Source of the DNA: Alkalicella caledoniensis
GTDB taxonomy: Bacteria; Bacillota; Proteinivoracia; Proteinivoracales; Proteinivoracaceae
Assembly (NCBI RefSeq): GCF_014467015.1
Contig: NZ_CP058559.1
Location: 1,240,001 to 1,304,000, forward strand
Length of the DNA stretch: 64,000 nucleotides
Direction: 5' to 3'
Part shown: positions 1 to 8,079 of the stretch, piece by piece
Position numbering within the stretch: the stretch's first letter is position 1
Layout: every line of letters begins with the position of its first letter
Made by a program: the position numbers and the translations under genes
The notes under the pieces: model-generated
The model's database searches: none
Told to the model about the DNA's origin: nothing
Seen by the model: the letters and a program-made list of their open reading frames with translations, nothing else

Positions 1-59
1 ATCACTCATTTCTTTTAGAGTTTTCTATATGTTTATATATGCATGATTTCCAATAACGT

Positions 60-200
60 CTCTGCCATTCCCATGTGCCCGTAATTGGCGCAAGACTTGC
101 CCCTCCTACAATACAGTCTCTAGTTGCAAGTCTTGTGACAAATGCATGTGGGTGCGGCAAGCCCCAGAGCCTGTCCACACCTCGCCTGTGGGAATGGTGC
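60..200. repeat. Imperfect palindromic repeat, copy 1
   Basis: The block contains GGCGCAAGACTTGC (87-100) and GCAAGTCTTGTGACA (126-140), which are complementary to each other. GCCATTCCCA near 63 faces TGGGAATGGT near 189. A related block lies at 869-995 with the same order of motifs, including CATGTGG and CAACCCC/CAAGCCCC. The two copies flank the gene at 223-759. It has no coding features and looks like a small non-autonomous or REP-like element. Confidence 0.6.
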
Positions 201-222
201 GTAGAAATCGTTTTCGCGAATG

Positions 223-759
223 TTAGTATGTTTCCCAAGAAATCTTGTCCAATTCATTCAATAAACTATCCCAAACTTCACCTTCAAACCATTCGACTTT
301 TCCTTTATCAATTTTGCCAAGTGAAACCAACCATTCTGGCGCATAGCTCTTATTCCCATTATAAAGTCGCCATTCAAACCCATTGGTATAAAGAACTTTT
401 TTAAACTTAGCAATATGATCTAGTAGTTGTTTTGATTTACCATTTAGCTTCACTGTCATACGTTTTATTTCAACTGCGCCAAGAATTTTACTTGTATCTC
501 TAAATTTGTCATCAAACAAATAGAAGTCTTCAGATAGTATAACAAAATCTGGAAACCCAGACTTACTAGCATAAATCTCAGAACCTGAAAATTCGCTTTT
601 GCGTCTAGTAGAAACATCTCGCAAAGAAATTTTTTTATTCTGATTTCTTTCTCTAATCAAACACGCAACAATCGAGTATAGTTCACACTCGATCGGATTT
701 TGCATATAAATTAATTCCAGCTCCCGCTGATATAACCTGAAATCATCTGAATTCTTCAT
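223..759 (-). CDS. Small PD-(D/E)XK nuclease-like hypothetical protein
   Basis: This is a protein of 178 residues that I do not recognise as a named family. The start is placed at the ATG at 759 because GGAGGAG lies five bases upstream; a longer reading frame to 795 has no ribosome site. The middle of the protein reads GFPDFVIL, then about 25 residues later GAVEIKR. This is the spacing and residue pattern (PD...ExK) of the PD-(D/E)XK nuclease fold seen in restriction enzymes, resolvases and some phage or defence proteins. No signal peptide or membrane segment is visible. It stands alone between two copies of a palindromic repeat, which hints at acquired DNA. The nuclease assignment is inference from a short motif; the fold could equally be a non-catalytic relative. 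Confidence 0.55.
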   Translation of the reverse strand: MKNSDDFRLYQRELELIYMQNPIECELYSIVACLIRERNQNKKISLRDVSTRRKSEFSGSEIYASKSGFPDFVILSEDFYLFDDKFRDTSKILGAVEIKRMTVKLNGKSKQLLDHIAKFKKVLYTNGFEWRLYNGNKSYAPEWLVSLGKIDKGKVEWFEGEVWDSLLNELDKISWETY

Positions 760-868
760 TACTCTCCTCCTAAAAATATGTTTCTTACATTTCATCCGGT
801 TGTGCTATCCTTCTTTATCACATTTATATTATACTGCCAATTGATTCTTTCGCCTAACATCCTGCTAC

Positions 869-995
869 TCCCAACATGGTCGCCTCTTTAGGCTGGCGCA
901 AGACTTGCATTCACCCTTTGCCATCCAGAGTCGCAAGTCTTGTGACAGAGGACATGTGGCGCGCAACCCCCAGGTCTTAAAAACAGGGAATGGTT
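869..995. repeat. Imperfect palindromic repeat, copy 2
   Basis: The second copy carries GGCGCAAGACTTGC at 895-908, GCAAGTCTTGTGACA at 933-947 and CAGGGAATGG at 984-993, in the same order as the copy at 60-200. The remaining gene-free DNA up to 1118 shows only a weak inverted repeat (CTCTAACTGG facing CCAGTTAAGAG) and no gene. Confidence 0.6.
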
Positions 996-1118
996 TGTTA
1001 TCAACCGTGATAATCTCTTAGCTTCGACTTCTCTAACTGGAACTAAAAGACAAATCTACCAGTTAAGAGATTTGATGGGTTGACCTTGCCTTATCAGACA
1101 AAAATTTACTATTTACTT

Positions 1119-2039
1119 TTATTTTTTAATAATGTATTTAATTCCTGTTACCAATACTGCTATAACACCAACAACACTACCTATCAAAGTTGCTAACCTT
1201 TCATCTTTGAAGATTAAAAAAATTAAACTGAATCCGGCAAAAACCCAAGTTGATAATATTATATACCTCTTCTTTCCTCTTAATAATGATTCACTCTTAG
1301 TTGATGAGAATTGAACGTCCTCGTCTGTAATGAATAAATCTAATTCGTGAAAAAGCTCATCATATTTTTGATTGTATAAATTCCTAACTTCCTTCGATGT
1401 ATTAGCCATTTCTGTATCTGTTTCAGAGTACAACGCTGTGTTACCAATAAGAAGCATATATTGTTTTTCGAGCTTATTTAATAACTCTACATATTTTTCT
1501 TTTATTTCCTCATTATCTATCTGTATAACAAAATATCCATTTAATAATTTAACTATCTTGTCTACCTTCTGGACAATATCTTCTTTATCTTTTAAGAAAA
1601 CAAAAGAATTCTCCAGGTTATATTTTAAAGTATATAAATCATTAACTATGATTCTGATAATAAATTTAAGCCTTAATTTTTGGTATAAACTATTGTATTG
1701 ATTAGATCTATAAACATTAATCTGTTTTATTAAGTAATGAATCCAGCAAAAAACCTTATCGTTTATACTAATCTTACTTAATGGGTTAATACTCTCATTC
1801 GTTATAAAAATAATAGAAGAAATAAAAACAATCGCTATGCCAACGAAATAATAAGTATCTTTAAAGGCGATTCTAAAGTATAAACCCTTAAAAAAACTTA
1901 TTAGCATAATCAATACTCCAACTATGGCTAATATAATAAACATAGTAACAACAATAATATCTCGAATTATTATCTGGCTTAATTTATTTTCAGTATTTGT
2001 ACCTAGAACTCTTTTGTAGTGCCAATCAGTATTTTGCAT
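1119..2039 (-). CDS. Membrane protein of unknown function
   Basis: This is a 306-residue protein not recognised as a known family. The ATG at 2039 follows AAGGGGG with suitable spacing; a TTG seven codons upstream overlaps that ribosome site and is less likely. Two hydrophobic segments lie near the N-terminus (around residues 27-50 and 60-75), followed by a long lysine- and glutamate-rich helical middle portion that is probably cytoplasmic. Two further membrane helices lie at the C-terminus (about 255-275 and 280-300). The architecture of two helices, a helical domain and two helices resembles small membrane proteins of accessory regions, including some with SLATT-type topology, but I cannot show homology. 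It is very AT-rich and has no partner genes, so transfer is plausible. Confidence 0.6.
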   Translation of the reverse strand: MQNTDWHYKRVLGTNTENKLSQIIIRDIIVVTMFIILAIVGVLIMLISFFKGLYFRIAFKDTYYFVGIAIVFISSIIFITNESINPLSKISINDKVFCWIHYLIKQINVYRSNQYNSLYQKLRLKFIIRIIVNDLYTLKYNLENSFVFLKDKEDIVQKVDKIVKLLNGYFVIQIDNEEIKEKYVELLNKLEKQYMLLIGNTALYSETDTEMANTSKEVRNLYNQKYDELFHELDLFITDEDVQFSSTKSESLLRGKKRYIILSTWVFAGFSLIFLIFKDERLATLIGSVVGVIAVLVTGIKYIIKK

Positions 2040-2340
2040 AAGTACCCCCTTCTTTCTCAAATTATTATGTATGATAACTCATATATTCCTAACCCGTTTC
2101 GCTAATACTACCTATCAAAGCTGATCTAAAGGGTTAGATATTTTTAATAAAGACTATACCGAGACATGAATATAGTTCTCCGTTGTTTTGTTACTTTTGT
2201 GACAAAGCAGTTCTCTGAATATACCTTAATCTACACCCGCCCAGCATTTGTTTGCGTAGTAATACCTCTAACAATAAATATAGACTTTTTTAACCCATAA
2301 CAGTCCCTTATTTTATTCGCTAAAATAACCTCTATTTCCT

Positions 2341-2421
2341 TTATTTTCTAGTTATTTTTCTATTTATTAAGAATTCTCGACATTTTTCACACACATTAAA
2401 ACCCCTACTCTGTTCTTTCAT
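2341..2421 (-). CDS. Possible 26-residue CxxC microprotein
   Basis: An ATG at 2421 is preceded by AGGTGGAG at good spacing and opens a 26-codon frame containing CEKC, a potential zinc or metal-binding knuckle. It may be a real small protein, the remnant of a longer zinc-ribbon protein, or chance. The rest of the 2040-2512 gap shows nothing else I can support. Confidence 0.22.
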   Translation of the reverse strand: MKEQSRGFNVCEKCREFLINRKITRK

Positions 2422-2512
2422 TTTTGAGCTCCACCTTTTACTAGTAGATAGTCATGCAAGTTCAGTATGACTTCTCTTACATCTTAGCAATAAGCATATT
2501 CTGACCCTCTCA

Positions 2513-2630
2513 GACTGTTCAAAAGTCTTCAGATTCTAGGCGCAAGAAAAAACCAGCCCGGAGCGTATACTCAATACGTGAGGACTGGTTTTTTTGAAGC
2601 AACGACGAAGATGATGGCTTTTCAACAGTC
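2513..2630. repeat. MITE-like palindromic element with 13-bp terminal repeats
   Basis: The 118-bp element has ends GACTGTTCAAAAG (2513-2525) and CTTTTCAACAGTC (2618-2630), which are inverted repeats with one mismatch. Inside, AAAAACCAGCCC faces GGACTGGTTTTT around a 25-bp centre. It contains no open frame. The layout is that of a non-autonomous miniature element or a large bidirectional hairpin. Confidence 0.7.
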
Positions 2631-2635
2631 GCATA

Positions 2636-2667
2636 TACAAAAAACCCTAAGCTTATGGCTTAGGGTT
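2636..2667 (-). terminator. Rho-independent terminator of ssrA
   Basis: Reading the minus strand, a perfect 10-bp stem (AACCCTAAGC / GCTTAGGGTT) with a 5-nt loop is followed by TTTTTTGT. It lies 15 nt after the tmRNA 3' end. Confidence 0.9.
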
Positions 2668-2681
2668 CATATCTCCATATT

Positions 2682-3038
2682 TGGTGGAGGCGGGGGGAGT
2701 CGAACCCCCGTCCGAAGGCATCTTAACAGCAGTCTCTCCGAGCGCAGTCTCTAATTTGGAGTTCGCATCTTTAGGCTTCTAGAGACAAAATCTTAAAGAT
2801 ACTAGCTTCTTAGTTTCCTTACCAAGTCGAAGCAACTTTGGAAAGTAGTCTGCTATTTGTTTTCGTCTTATTCACCAGTCACAGACAAACTAGTGGTAAG
2901 ACGTCCGCTGACTATGCAGCGAAAGCTAAATTATTGTTTGTTTTAGCGTTTAATTTAAGTTTCCAGTTATTAACGTGGCCCTGGCCCACGGCTCGCTACT
3001 CCCATCTCAACTACCCCCGTCGAAACCATTACGCCCCC
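2682..3038 (-). ncRNA. ssrA: Transfer-messenger RNA (tmRNA)
   Basis: tmRNA frees ribosomes stalled on broken mRNAs and adds a degradation tag, acting with SmpB. On the minus strand the molecule begins GGGGGCGTAATGGTTTCGAC, the usual tmRNA 5' end, and finishes with a T-arm (GGTTCGACTCC) and an encoded CCA. The 5' GGGGGCG pairs with CGCCTCC of the 3' end to make the alanine-type acceptor stem. The tag reading frame is visible at 2912-2947: GCT resume codon, then AKTNNNLAFAA followed by TAG. The tag ends LAFAA instead of the more common ALAA. The length, 357 nt, is normal. Its neighbour smpB has been pushed 1.8 kb away by an insertion sequence. Confidence 0.96.
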
Positions 3039-3089
3039 ATGTTAGTGGGGTTGACGCAGGTTTTTAGGAAATGCTTTGATGTAAAGTTT

Positions 3090-3118
3090 ATTATAACACA
3101 AATGTAGTAATAAGTAAA
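3090..3118 (-). promoter_or_regulatory. ssrA promoter (sigma-A type)
   Basis: On the minus strand TTTACT (3118-3113) is followed by a 17-nt spacer and TATAAT (3095-3090). Transcription would begin about 45 nt upstream of the mature tmRNA 5' end. The -35 hexamer abuts the 28-bp direct repeat that bounds the insertion sequence, so the promoter just survived the insertion. Confidence 0.7.
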
Positions 3119-3145
3119 CTTACATTTTTTGTCTTTCCCGGAATG
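3118..3145. repeat. 28-bp direct repeat, left target duplication
   Basis: The segment from ACTTACATTTTTTGTC to CCCGGAATG is identical to 4952-4979. It is the left flank of the IS1202-type element and a copy of the 3' end of smpB (codons for FRERQKM and the stop). It is best explained as a long target-site duplication. Confidence 0.88.
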
Positions 3146-4951
3146 TATGATTCATATATGATAATGTCTAGTTATACCACAAAAGATTATGTCCTAAAAG
3201 TGATTCATATATTATAATACCCTCATGACTATAAAAATGAGGTGGACAAGATGAGAAAGGTGATATTAACTATGGATGAGAATCAGAAATATGAAATAAT
3301 TAAAAAGTTGGTAGAAACTAATGGCAACAAGAAAACTGCAGCCCTTAAAATCGGGTGTACACCTAGGCATATCAGTAGGCTAATCAAAGGGTATAAAGAA
3401 AAAGGTAAAGCTTTTTTCATTCATGGAAACCGTGGTAGGCAACCTTCAATAACCTTATCTGAAGATACCAAGAAGTTAATCTTAGACTTATACCGCACTA
3501 AGTATTATGATTGTAATCTAACCCATTTTTCAGAGCTTCTTAATGAGATGGAAGACATCAAAGTATCTGTCGGTACCATTACTTCTATTCTTAGGAAAGA
3601 GTTCATCCTTTCGCCAATGGCAACACGATCTTCTAGGAAAGCATTGAAGAAAGAACTAAAGGATCTTCAAGCTAAAACTAAATCTATGAAGAAGGCAGCT
3701 GTCATTCAAAGCTCCATTTTAGATATAGAGGACTCTCATCCTAGGCGTCCTAGGTGTGCTTACTTTGGAGAAATGCTCCAAATGGACGCTTCCATGCATG
3801 AGTGGTTTGGTGGCATAAAAACACACCTTCATGTAGCAATCGATGATGCCACAGGGCAAATGTTAGGCGCTTACTTTGATGAGCAGGAAACGTTAAAAGG
3901 CTACTACAATGTTCTTAATCAGGTCCTAACTAACTATGGAATCCCTTATCAGTTTTTTACAGATAATCGCACTGTATTTGAGTATAAAAGAAAATACGAA
4001 AAGAAAAAAGAAGCTTCAGTTGAAAAAGATACATTTACTCAGTTCGGATATGCATGTAAGCAGTTAGGAATCGACATTCAGACATCTAGCGTTCCACAAG
4101 CAAAAGGGCGGGTTGAAAGAGTATTTGGCACTCTTCAATCCCGCCTAGTCGTAGAGCTACGCTTGAGAGGTGTCTCCTCAATTGAGGAGGCAAACAAATT
4201 CCTTTACTCCTACATAAAAAAATTCAACAAGCGATTCGCTTTACCTATTGATAGTATCAAATCTGTGTTCGAAACGCAACCAGATAATGATAAAATCAAT
4301 CTAACACTGGCGGTAATTTCTTCTAGAAAAATTGATAATGGGAGTTGTATTAAATATCATAATGAGTATTATCTGCCTGTTAATGCTTATGGAGTTGCAG
4401 TGCATTACCGTAAGGGTACTACAGCTATGGTCATTAAAGCCTTTGATGGGGACATTTACTGCTGTATTGGTGAACAGGTTTATTTGCTTGAGTTGCTACC
4501 ACATCATAAACCCTCTTCAAAAGCATTTGATCTAGCAACTCTTCCTGAGAAACCTAAGAAAAAATATATTCCTCCAATGAGTCACCCATGGAAACAGGCA
4601 TCATTTGAAAGATATTTAAAAAAGCAATTACATAGGAACAACATAGCTTAGCAAGAATCTTAGAAATCACTAGGTTTATTAAAGTTACGCAAAAACAAGG
4701 TGCATTCTAGGCACTGCCTTTTTGTTTTACGGCGAGTACAAAGTCCTACCATCATACTGTTCATTTTGAATGTCAGCCGAAGCTGAAGCATCGGCTACAA
4801 CTGTCTTTTGTGAAAGCCATGAACAACAACAGATTGTCGCAGTATTAAAAGTTAATAGCATAACTATTCTGAAAAGTGTTTTTAGAATTTAGCACCAGAA
4901 ATCTGGTGCTTATGTTAAGACTTTTTTAGGACATTTTCAAAAATGGTTGAC
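3146..4951 (+). mobile_element. IS1202-type (ISNCY) insertion sequence
   Basis: This segment of about 1.8 kb is bounded by identical 28-bp direct repeats and carries one transposase gene. The ends form imperfect inverted repeats: CATATATGATAATGTC near 3153 matches the complement of the right end, CATTTTTGAAAATGTC. The left end motif TGATTCATAT recurs at about 3200, probably as a second transposase-binding site. From memory, IS1202 relatives make unusually long target duplications of about 27 bp, which agrees with the repeats here. The exact terminal bases are uncertain by one or two. The 3' tail (4652-4951) holds a hairpin at 4689-4725, one REP-like palindrome at 4776-4804 and a hairpin AGCACCAGA/TCTGGTGCT near 4891. 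Confidence 0.85.
3251..4651 (+). CDS. IS1202/ISNCY-family DDE transposase
   Basis: The protein catalyses cut-and-paste or copy-type movement of the surrounding element. It is 466 residues long from the ATG at 3251, which has GAGGTGG five bases upstream; the GTG at 3242 overlaps that ribosome site. The N-terminus holds a helix-turn-helix (about residues 10-45) of the type that binds the terminal repeats. The central integrase-like domain shows the acidic triad in QMDAS (Asp179), FTDNR (Asp238) and RVERVFG (Glu289). The C-terminal part is the beta-rich region usual in this group. No frameshift or internal stop is seen, so the element may still be active. Confidence 0.9.
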   Translation: MRKVILTMDENQKYEIIKKLVETNGNKKTAALKIGCTPRHISRLIKGYKEKGKAFFIHGNRGRQPSITLSEDTKKLILDLYRTKYYDCNLTHFSELLNEMEDIKVSVGTITSILRKEFILSPMATRSSRKALKKELKDLQAKTKSMKKAAVIQSSILDIEDSHPRRPRCAYFGEMLQMDASMHEWFGGIKTHLHVAIDDATGQMLGAYFDEQETLKGYYNVLNQVLTNYGIPYQFFTDNRTVFEYKRKYEKKKEASVEKDTFTQFGYACKQLGIDIQTSSVPQAKGRVERVFGTLQSRLVVELRLRGVSSIEEANKFLYSYIKKFNKRFALPIDSIKSVFETQPDNDKINLTLAVISSRKIDNGSCIKYHNEYYLPVNAYGVAVHYRKGTTAMVIKAFDGDIYCCIGEQVYLLELLPHHKPSSKAFDLATLPEKPKKKYIPPMSHPWKQASFERYLKKQLHRNNIA

Positions 4952-4979
4952 ACTTACATTTTTTGTCTTTCCCGGAATG
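4952..4979. repeat. 28-bp direct repeat, right target duplication inside smpB
   Basis: This copy is identical to 3118-3145. It includes the last seven sense codons and the stop codon of smpB, so the duplication kept the smpB frame intact despite the insertion. Confidence 0.88.
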
Positions 4980-5406
4980 CTTTTTCCATTTCTCTTTTTG
5001 CTGTTTTTTCAGCAATTGTCGCACGTTTGTCATGGAGTTTTTTACCTTGGGCTAGTGCTAGCTCCATTTTAACTCTTCCTTTTGAGAAGTATAGCTTTAG
5101 TGGAATTAGTGATAGTCCTTTTTCCCGTGTTATGCCGAAGAGTTTGTTTATTTCGCTTTTGTGTAGTAGTAATTTTCTCGGTCTTACAGGATCATGGTTA
5201 TTGCGATTACCTTGTTCATACTCGCTTATGTGCATCTGGTACACGAATATTTCACCGTTTTCCACTCGGCAGAAGGATTCTTTCAAGTTTACCCTACCGT
5301 TGCGGATGGATTTTACTTCAGTTCCTTTGAGTGCTAACCCTGCTTCATATGTTTCTTTTATGAAGTATTCATGACGTGCTTTTCTGTTGTCTGTTATGAT
5401 TTTCAT
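4954..5406 (-). CDS. smpB: SsrA-binding protein SmpB
   Basis: SmpB binds tmRNA, brings it to stalled ribosomes and mimics the missing codon-anticodon helix in the decoding site. The 150-residue length is normal. The sequence shows [10 protein letters not shown] near the start, [19 protein letters not shown] (the tmRNA-binding OB-fold core) and a basic C-terminal tail with [16 protein letters not shown]-like spacing that inserts into the mRNA channel. AAGGTGG precedes the ATG. It lies downstream of rnr. The ssrA gene, normally next door, is separated by an insertion sequence whose target duplication covers the smpB stop codon. Confidence 0.96.
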   Translation of the reverse strand: MKIITDNRKARHEYFIKETYEAGLALKGTEVKSIRNGRVNLKESFCRVENGEIFVYQMHISEYEQGNRNNHDPVRPRKLLLHKSEINKLFGITREKGLSLIPLKLYFSKGRVKMELALAQGKKLHDKRATIAEKTAKREMEKAFRERQKM

Positions 5407-5700
5407 TTTGTCACCACCTTGTTTGCGTTGTTACTATTCTTTCACTGCAATTGGAAAGTATTTTACTTCTCGGAATATTTTTTGATTATTAGTTTGCTAT
5501 AAATACTTCTTAAGTGTGTTATTTCTGGACTATGTGTGTCCTCAAAGACTTTTAACTCTTTTCAAAATTTACAGTCATTATATGATTATGCAGTAAATAT
5601 TTTACCATAAATATACTAAAATTCATAGGGGGTATCTTCCATTTACCTTTTCATAATATTCAGATAAAGTAATAGTTTTAATTTGTCCATATATAGGGGT

Positions 5701-5727
5701 AGACACACGGCGGGTAACCGTGTGTCT
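5701..5727. other. Perfect 10-bp stem-loop between rnr and smpB
   Basis: AGACACACGG (5701-5710) and CCGTGTGTCT (5718-5727) form a perfect stem with a 7-nt loop. No T-run follows on either strand, so it is not a standard terminator. It sits in the 392-bp rnr-smpB gap, where it could be an RNA-processing or stability element; the rest of that gap is AT-rich with nothing recognised. Confidence 0.5.
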
Positions 5728-5798
5728 GGGTAAAGGGTTAATGGGTATAACTTTGGGGTACCTTTATAGTATCATAGACCTAACATATTTTCAAGAGG

Positions 5799-7904
5799 TT
5801 AAATTAAAATAAAATCAATATTTTTTTCTTCTTTATTTACCTTTGTAACTTTTATATTTACCTTTTCTCCTAGACGGAATGTTCTTCTGGATTTTTCTCC
5901 AACTAAGGAGTAGGCTTTTTCGTTATAGTGATAATAATCATCAGTCATGTTACTTATGTGAACCAAACCTTCAACTGTGTTCTCTAGTTCAACAAAAATA
6001 CCGAAATTCGTAACACTGCTAATAATTCCCTCAAATTCTTCACCAAGATGTCTTTCCATGTACTGAACTTTTTTGAGGTCTAAGGTTTCTCGCTCTGCTT
6101 CCTCTGCCCTTCGTTCTAATTGGGATGTATGAACACCAGCTAAAGGTAAGTTTTTAGTTAAATTTTTGATTCGCTTTTCTGACATCTGGCCTGTCAGTAT
6201 CCATCTTAATACCCTATGGACTATAAGGTCAGGGTACCTTCTAATGGGTGAAGTGAAGTGAGTATAGTAATGTGCTGCAAGTCCAAAATGTCCCATGTTT
6301 TCAGCGGTGTATTTAGCTTGTTTCATGGATCGTAAAACTACGGTATTTATTATTTTTTCTTCTTTTTCACCTTTGACCTTATCAAGTAATTCCTGAAGTA
6401 ATTTTGGATGTAGCTTTTCTGCAGATCCTTTTAGTTGGAAACCGAAGTTGTGGATGAATTCATTTAGGGAAGTTATTTTGTCTGTTGATGGTTTTTCATG
6501 GATACGGTAAATGAAGGGTAACTCCATTCGGGATACATGTTCTGCTACTGTTTCATTTGCCACGAGCATAAATTCTTCAATGATTTTTTCAGCTATGGTT
6601 CTTGGTCTTGGCACAATGGCAATAGGTTTGCCGTCTGAATCTAGCTCGACTTTTGCTTCTTGGAAGTCAAAGTCAATAGCTCCCCTTTTCACCCTGCGGC
6701 TATTTAAAATCTCCATGAGCTCATGCATTTGTTTGAACATGGGTACCAATGGCTTATATCTTTCTATAAGTTCTTGATCCTCATCCACTAGGATTTTTTT
6801 AACATCTGTGTAAGTCATTCTTTCCACTGTTTTAATTATACCTTGAGTCACTTCATAGTCAACTACTCTACCGTTGTTATCTATTTCCATTACCAGTGAC
6901 ATGGTAAATCTATCTACCTTAGGGTTCAAACTGCATATTCCATTGGAGAGTCTTTCTGGAAGCATGGGTATAACCCTATCAGCTAGATATACACTTGTTC
7001 CCCTAGTATATGCTTCTTTGTCTATGGGGGAGTTTGCTTCTACATAGTAGGAAACGTCTGCGATGTGAACACTTAGCTCGTAGTTTCCATTGTCTAGTTT
7101 GTTGACATATACTGCGTCATCTAAATCCTTTGCATCTGCTCCGTCTATTGTAACTATAGGTAGGTGTCTGAAATCTGTTCTATGGGATATATCCCTTTGG
7201 TCTATTATTTCTGGTACGTTCTGAGCAGCACTCATTACCTCAGGTGGAAATTCCATAGGTAGTTTGTGTTTTGCCATTATAGCTAAAATATCTGTGCCAG
7301 GTGCATTTCTATTACCAATCCTTTGTATTATTCTTCCTTCAGGGTTTCTTCTTGGTTCTGGCCACCTTGTTATTTCTACAACTACTACTTCGTTTTGTTG
7401 TGCCCCATTGAACTCGCTTTTAGGGACGAATATATCCTGACCTATTCTCTTATCTTCAGGCACAACAAAGGCAAAGTTTTGACTCTTTTCAAAGGTTCCA
7501 ACTACAGTAGTGTTGGCTCTCTTGAGTATACGGATTACTTCTCCTTCTTGTTTTCCCATGACCCCACCTTTATGTAGGCGTACTATAATTTTGTCGTTAT
7601 GCATGGCGCTGTTCATGTCCTGGGAGCTAATGTAAACATCTTCTAGTTCTGGGTCTAAAGGAAGTAAAAAACCAAATCCTTTGGAATGAGCCTGTAGCAT
7701 TCCTACTACTAAGTTCATTCTCTCAGGTACGCCGTACCGATTTGACCTGGTTTTGATTATTTCTCCTTCTTCCTCCATTTCTTCTAATACCCTTTGAAAG
7801 TCGGATATTTCTTTTCCCTGTAAGTTGTAAGATGATACCAATTCTTCTAATGTCAGTGGCTTATAAGCTTCTTCGCGCATGAACTGCAAGATTTTTTCTT
7901 TCAT
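5799..7904 (-). CDS. rnr: Ribonuclease R
   Basis: RNase R is a processive 3'-5' exoribonuclease that degrades structured RNA and the defective mRNAs released by trans-translation. The 701-residue protein has an N-terminal winged-helix segment (about 1-65), cold-shock OB domains (about 70-220), the RNB catalytic domain with GADAKDLDDAV (the metal-binding aspartate cluster, near 255-268) and TSPIRRYPDL, and a C-terminal S1 domain from about residue 620 (GEEFEGIISSVTNFGIFVEL). AAGGAGG precedes the ATG. The position upstream of smpB and ssrA is the standard Firmicutes arrangement and matches the joint role in ribosome rescue. Confidence 0.96.
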   Translation of the reverse strand: MKEKILQFMREEAYKPLTLEELVSSYNLQGKEISDFQRVLEEMEEEGEIIKTRSNRYGVPERMNLVVGMLQAHSKGFGFLLPLDPELEDVYISSQDMNSAMHNDKIIVRLHKGGVMGKQEGEVIRILKRANTTVVGTFEKSQNFAFVVPEDKRIGQDIFVPKSEFNGAQQNEVVVVEITRWPEPRRNPEGRIIQRIGNRNAPGTDILAIMAKHKLPMEFPPEVMSAAQNVPEIIDQRDISHRTDFRHLPIVTIDGADAKDLDDAVYVNKLDNGNYELSVHIADVSYYVEANSPIDKEAYTRGTSVYLADRVIPMLPERLSNGICSLNPKVDRFTMSLVMEIDNNGRVVDYEVTQGIIKTVERMTYTDVKKILVDEDQELIERYKPLVPMFKQMHELMEILNSRRVKRGAIDFDFQEAKVELDSDGKPIAIVPRPRTIAEKIIEEFMLVANETVAEHVSRMELPFIYRIHEKPSTDKITSLNEFIHNFGFQLKGSAEKLHPKLLQELLDKVKGEKEEKIINTVVLRSMKQAKYTAENMGHFGLAAHYYTHFTSPIRRYPDLIVHRVLRWILTGQMSEKRIKNLTKNLPLAGVHTSQLERRAEEAERETLDLKKVQYMERHLGEEFEGIISSVTNFGIFVELENTVEGLVHISNMTDDYYHYNEKAYSLVGEKSRRTFRLGEKVNIKVTKVNKEEKNIDFILI

Positions 7905-8079
7905 TTTGTTCCTCCTTGATTATTTAGTTTTCTAAGGTAGCCTCCCAAAAACGGGCTATGTCACATTATTGGAGCTTAGATGTTTAAATTTATTTATAAA
8001 AAATGAACAAAAAAGGAATTTTTTTATTATAATAGAATATTCTTAATTAAAGGTTTTTTTAAGTGAGGGGGTTTTGTAA

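Noticed and set aside
2838-3107. Plus-strand 89-codon open frame
   Set aside because: It lies antisense within the tmRNA gene, whose structure fully explains the sequence; no ribosome site is present.
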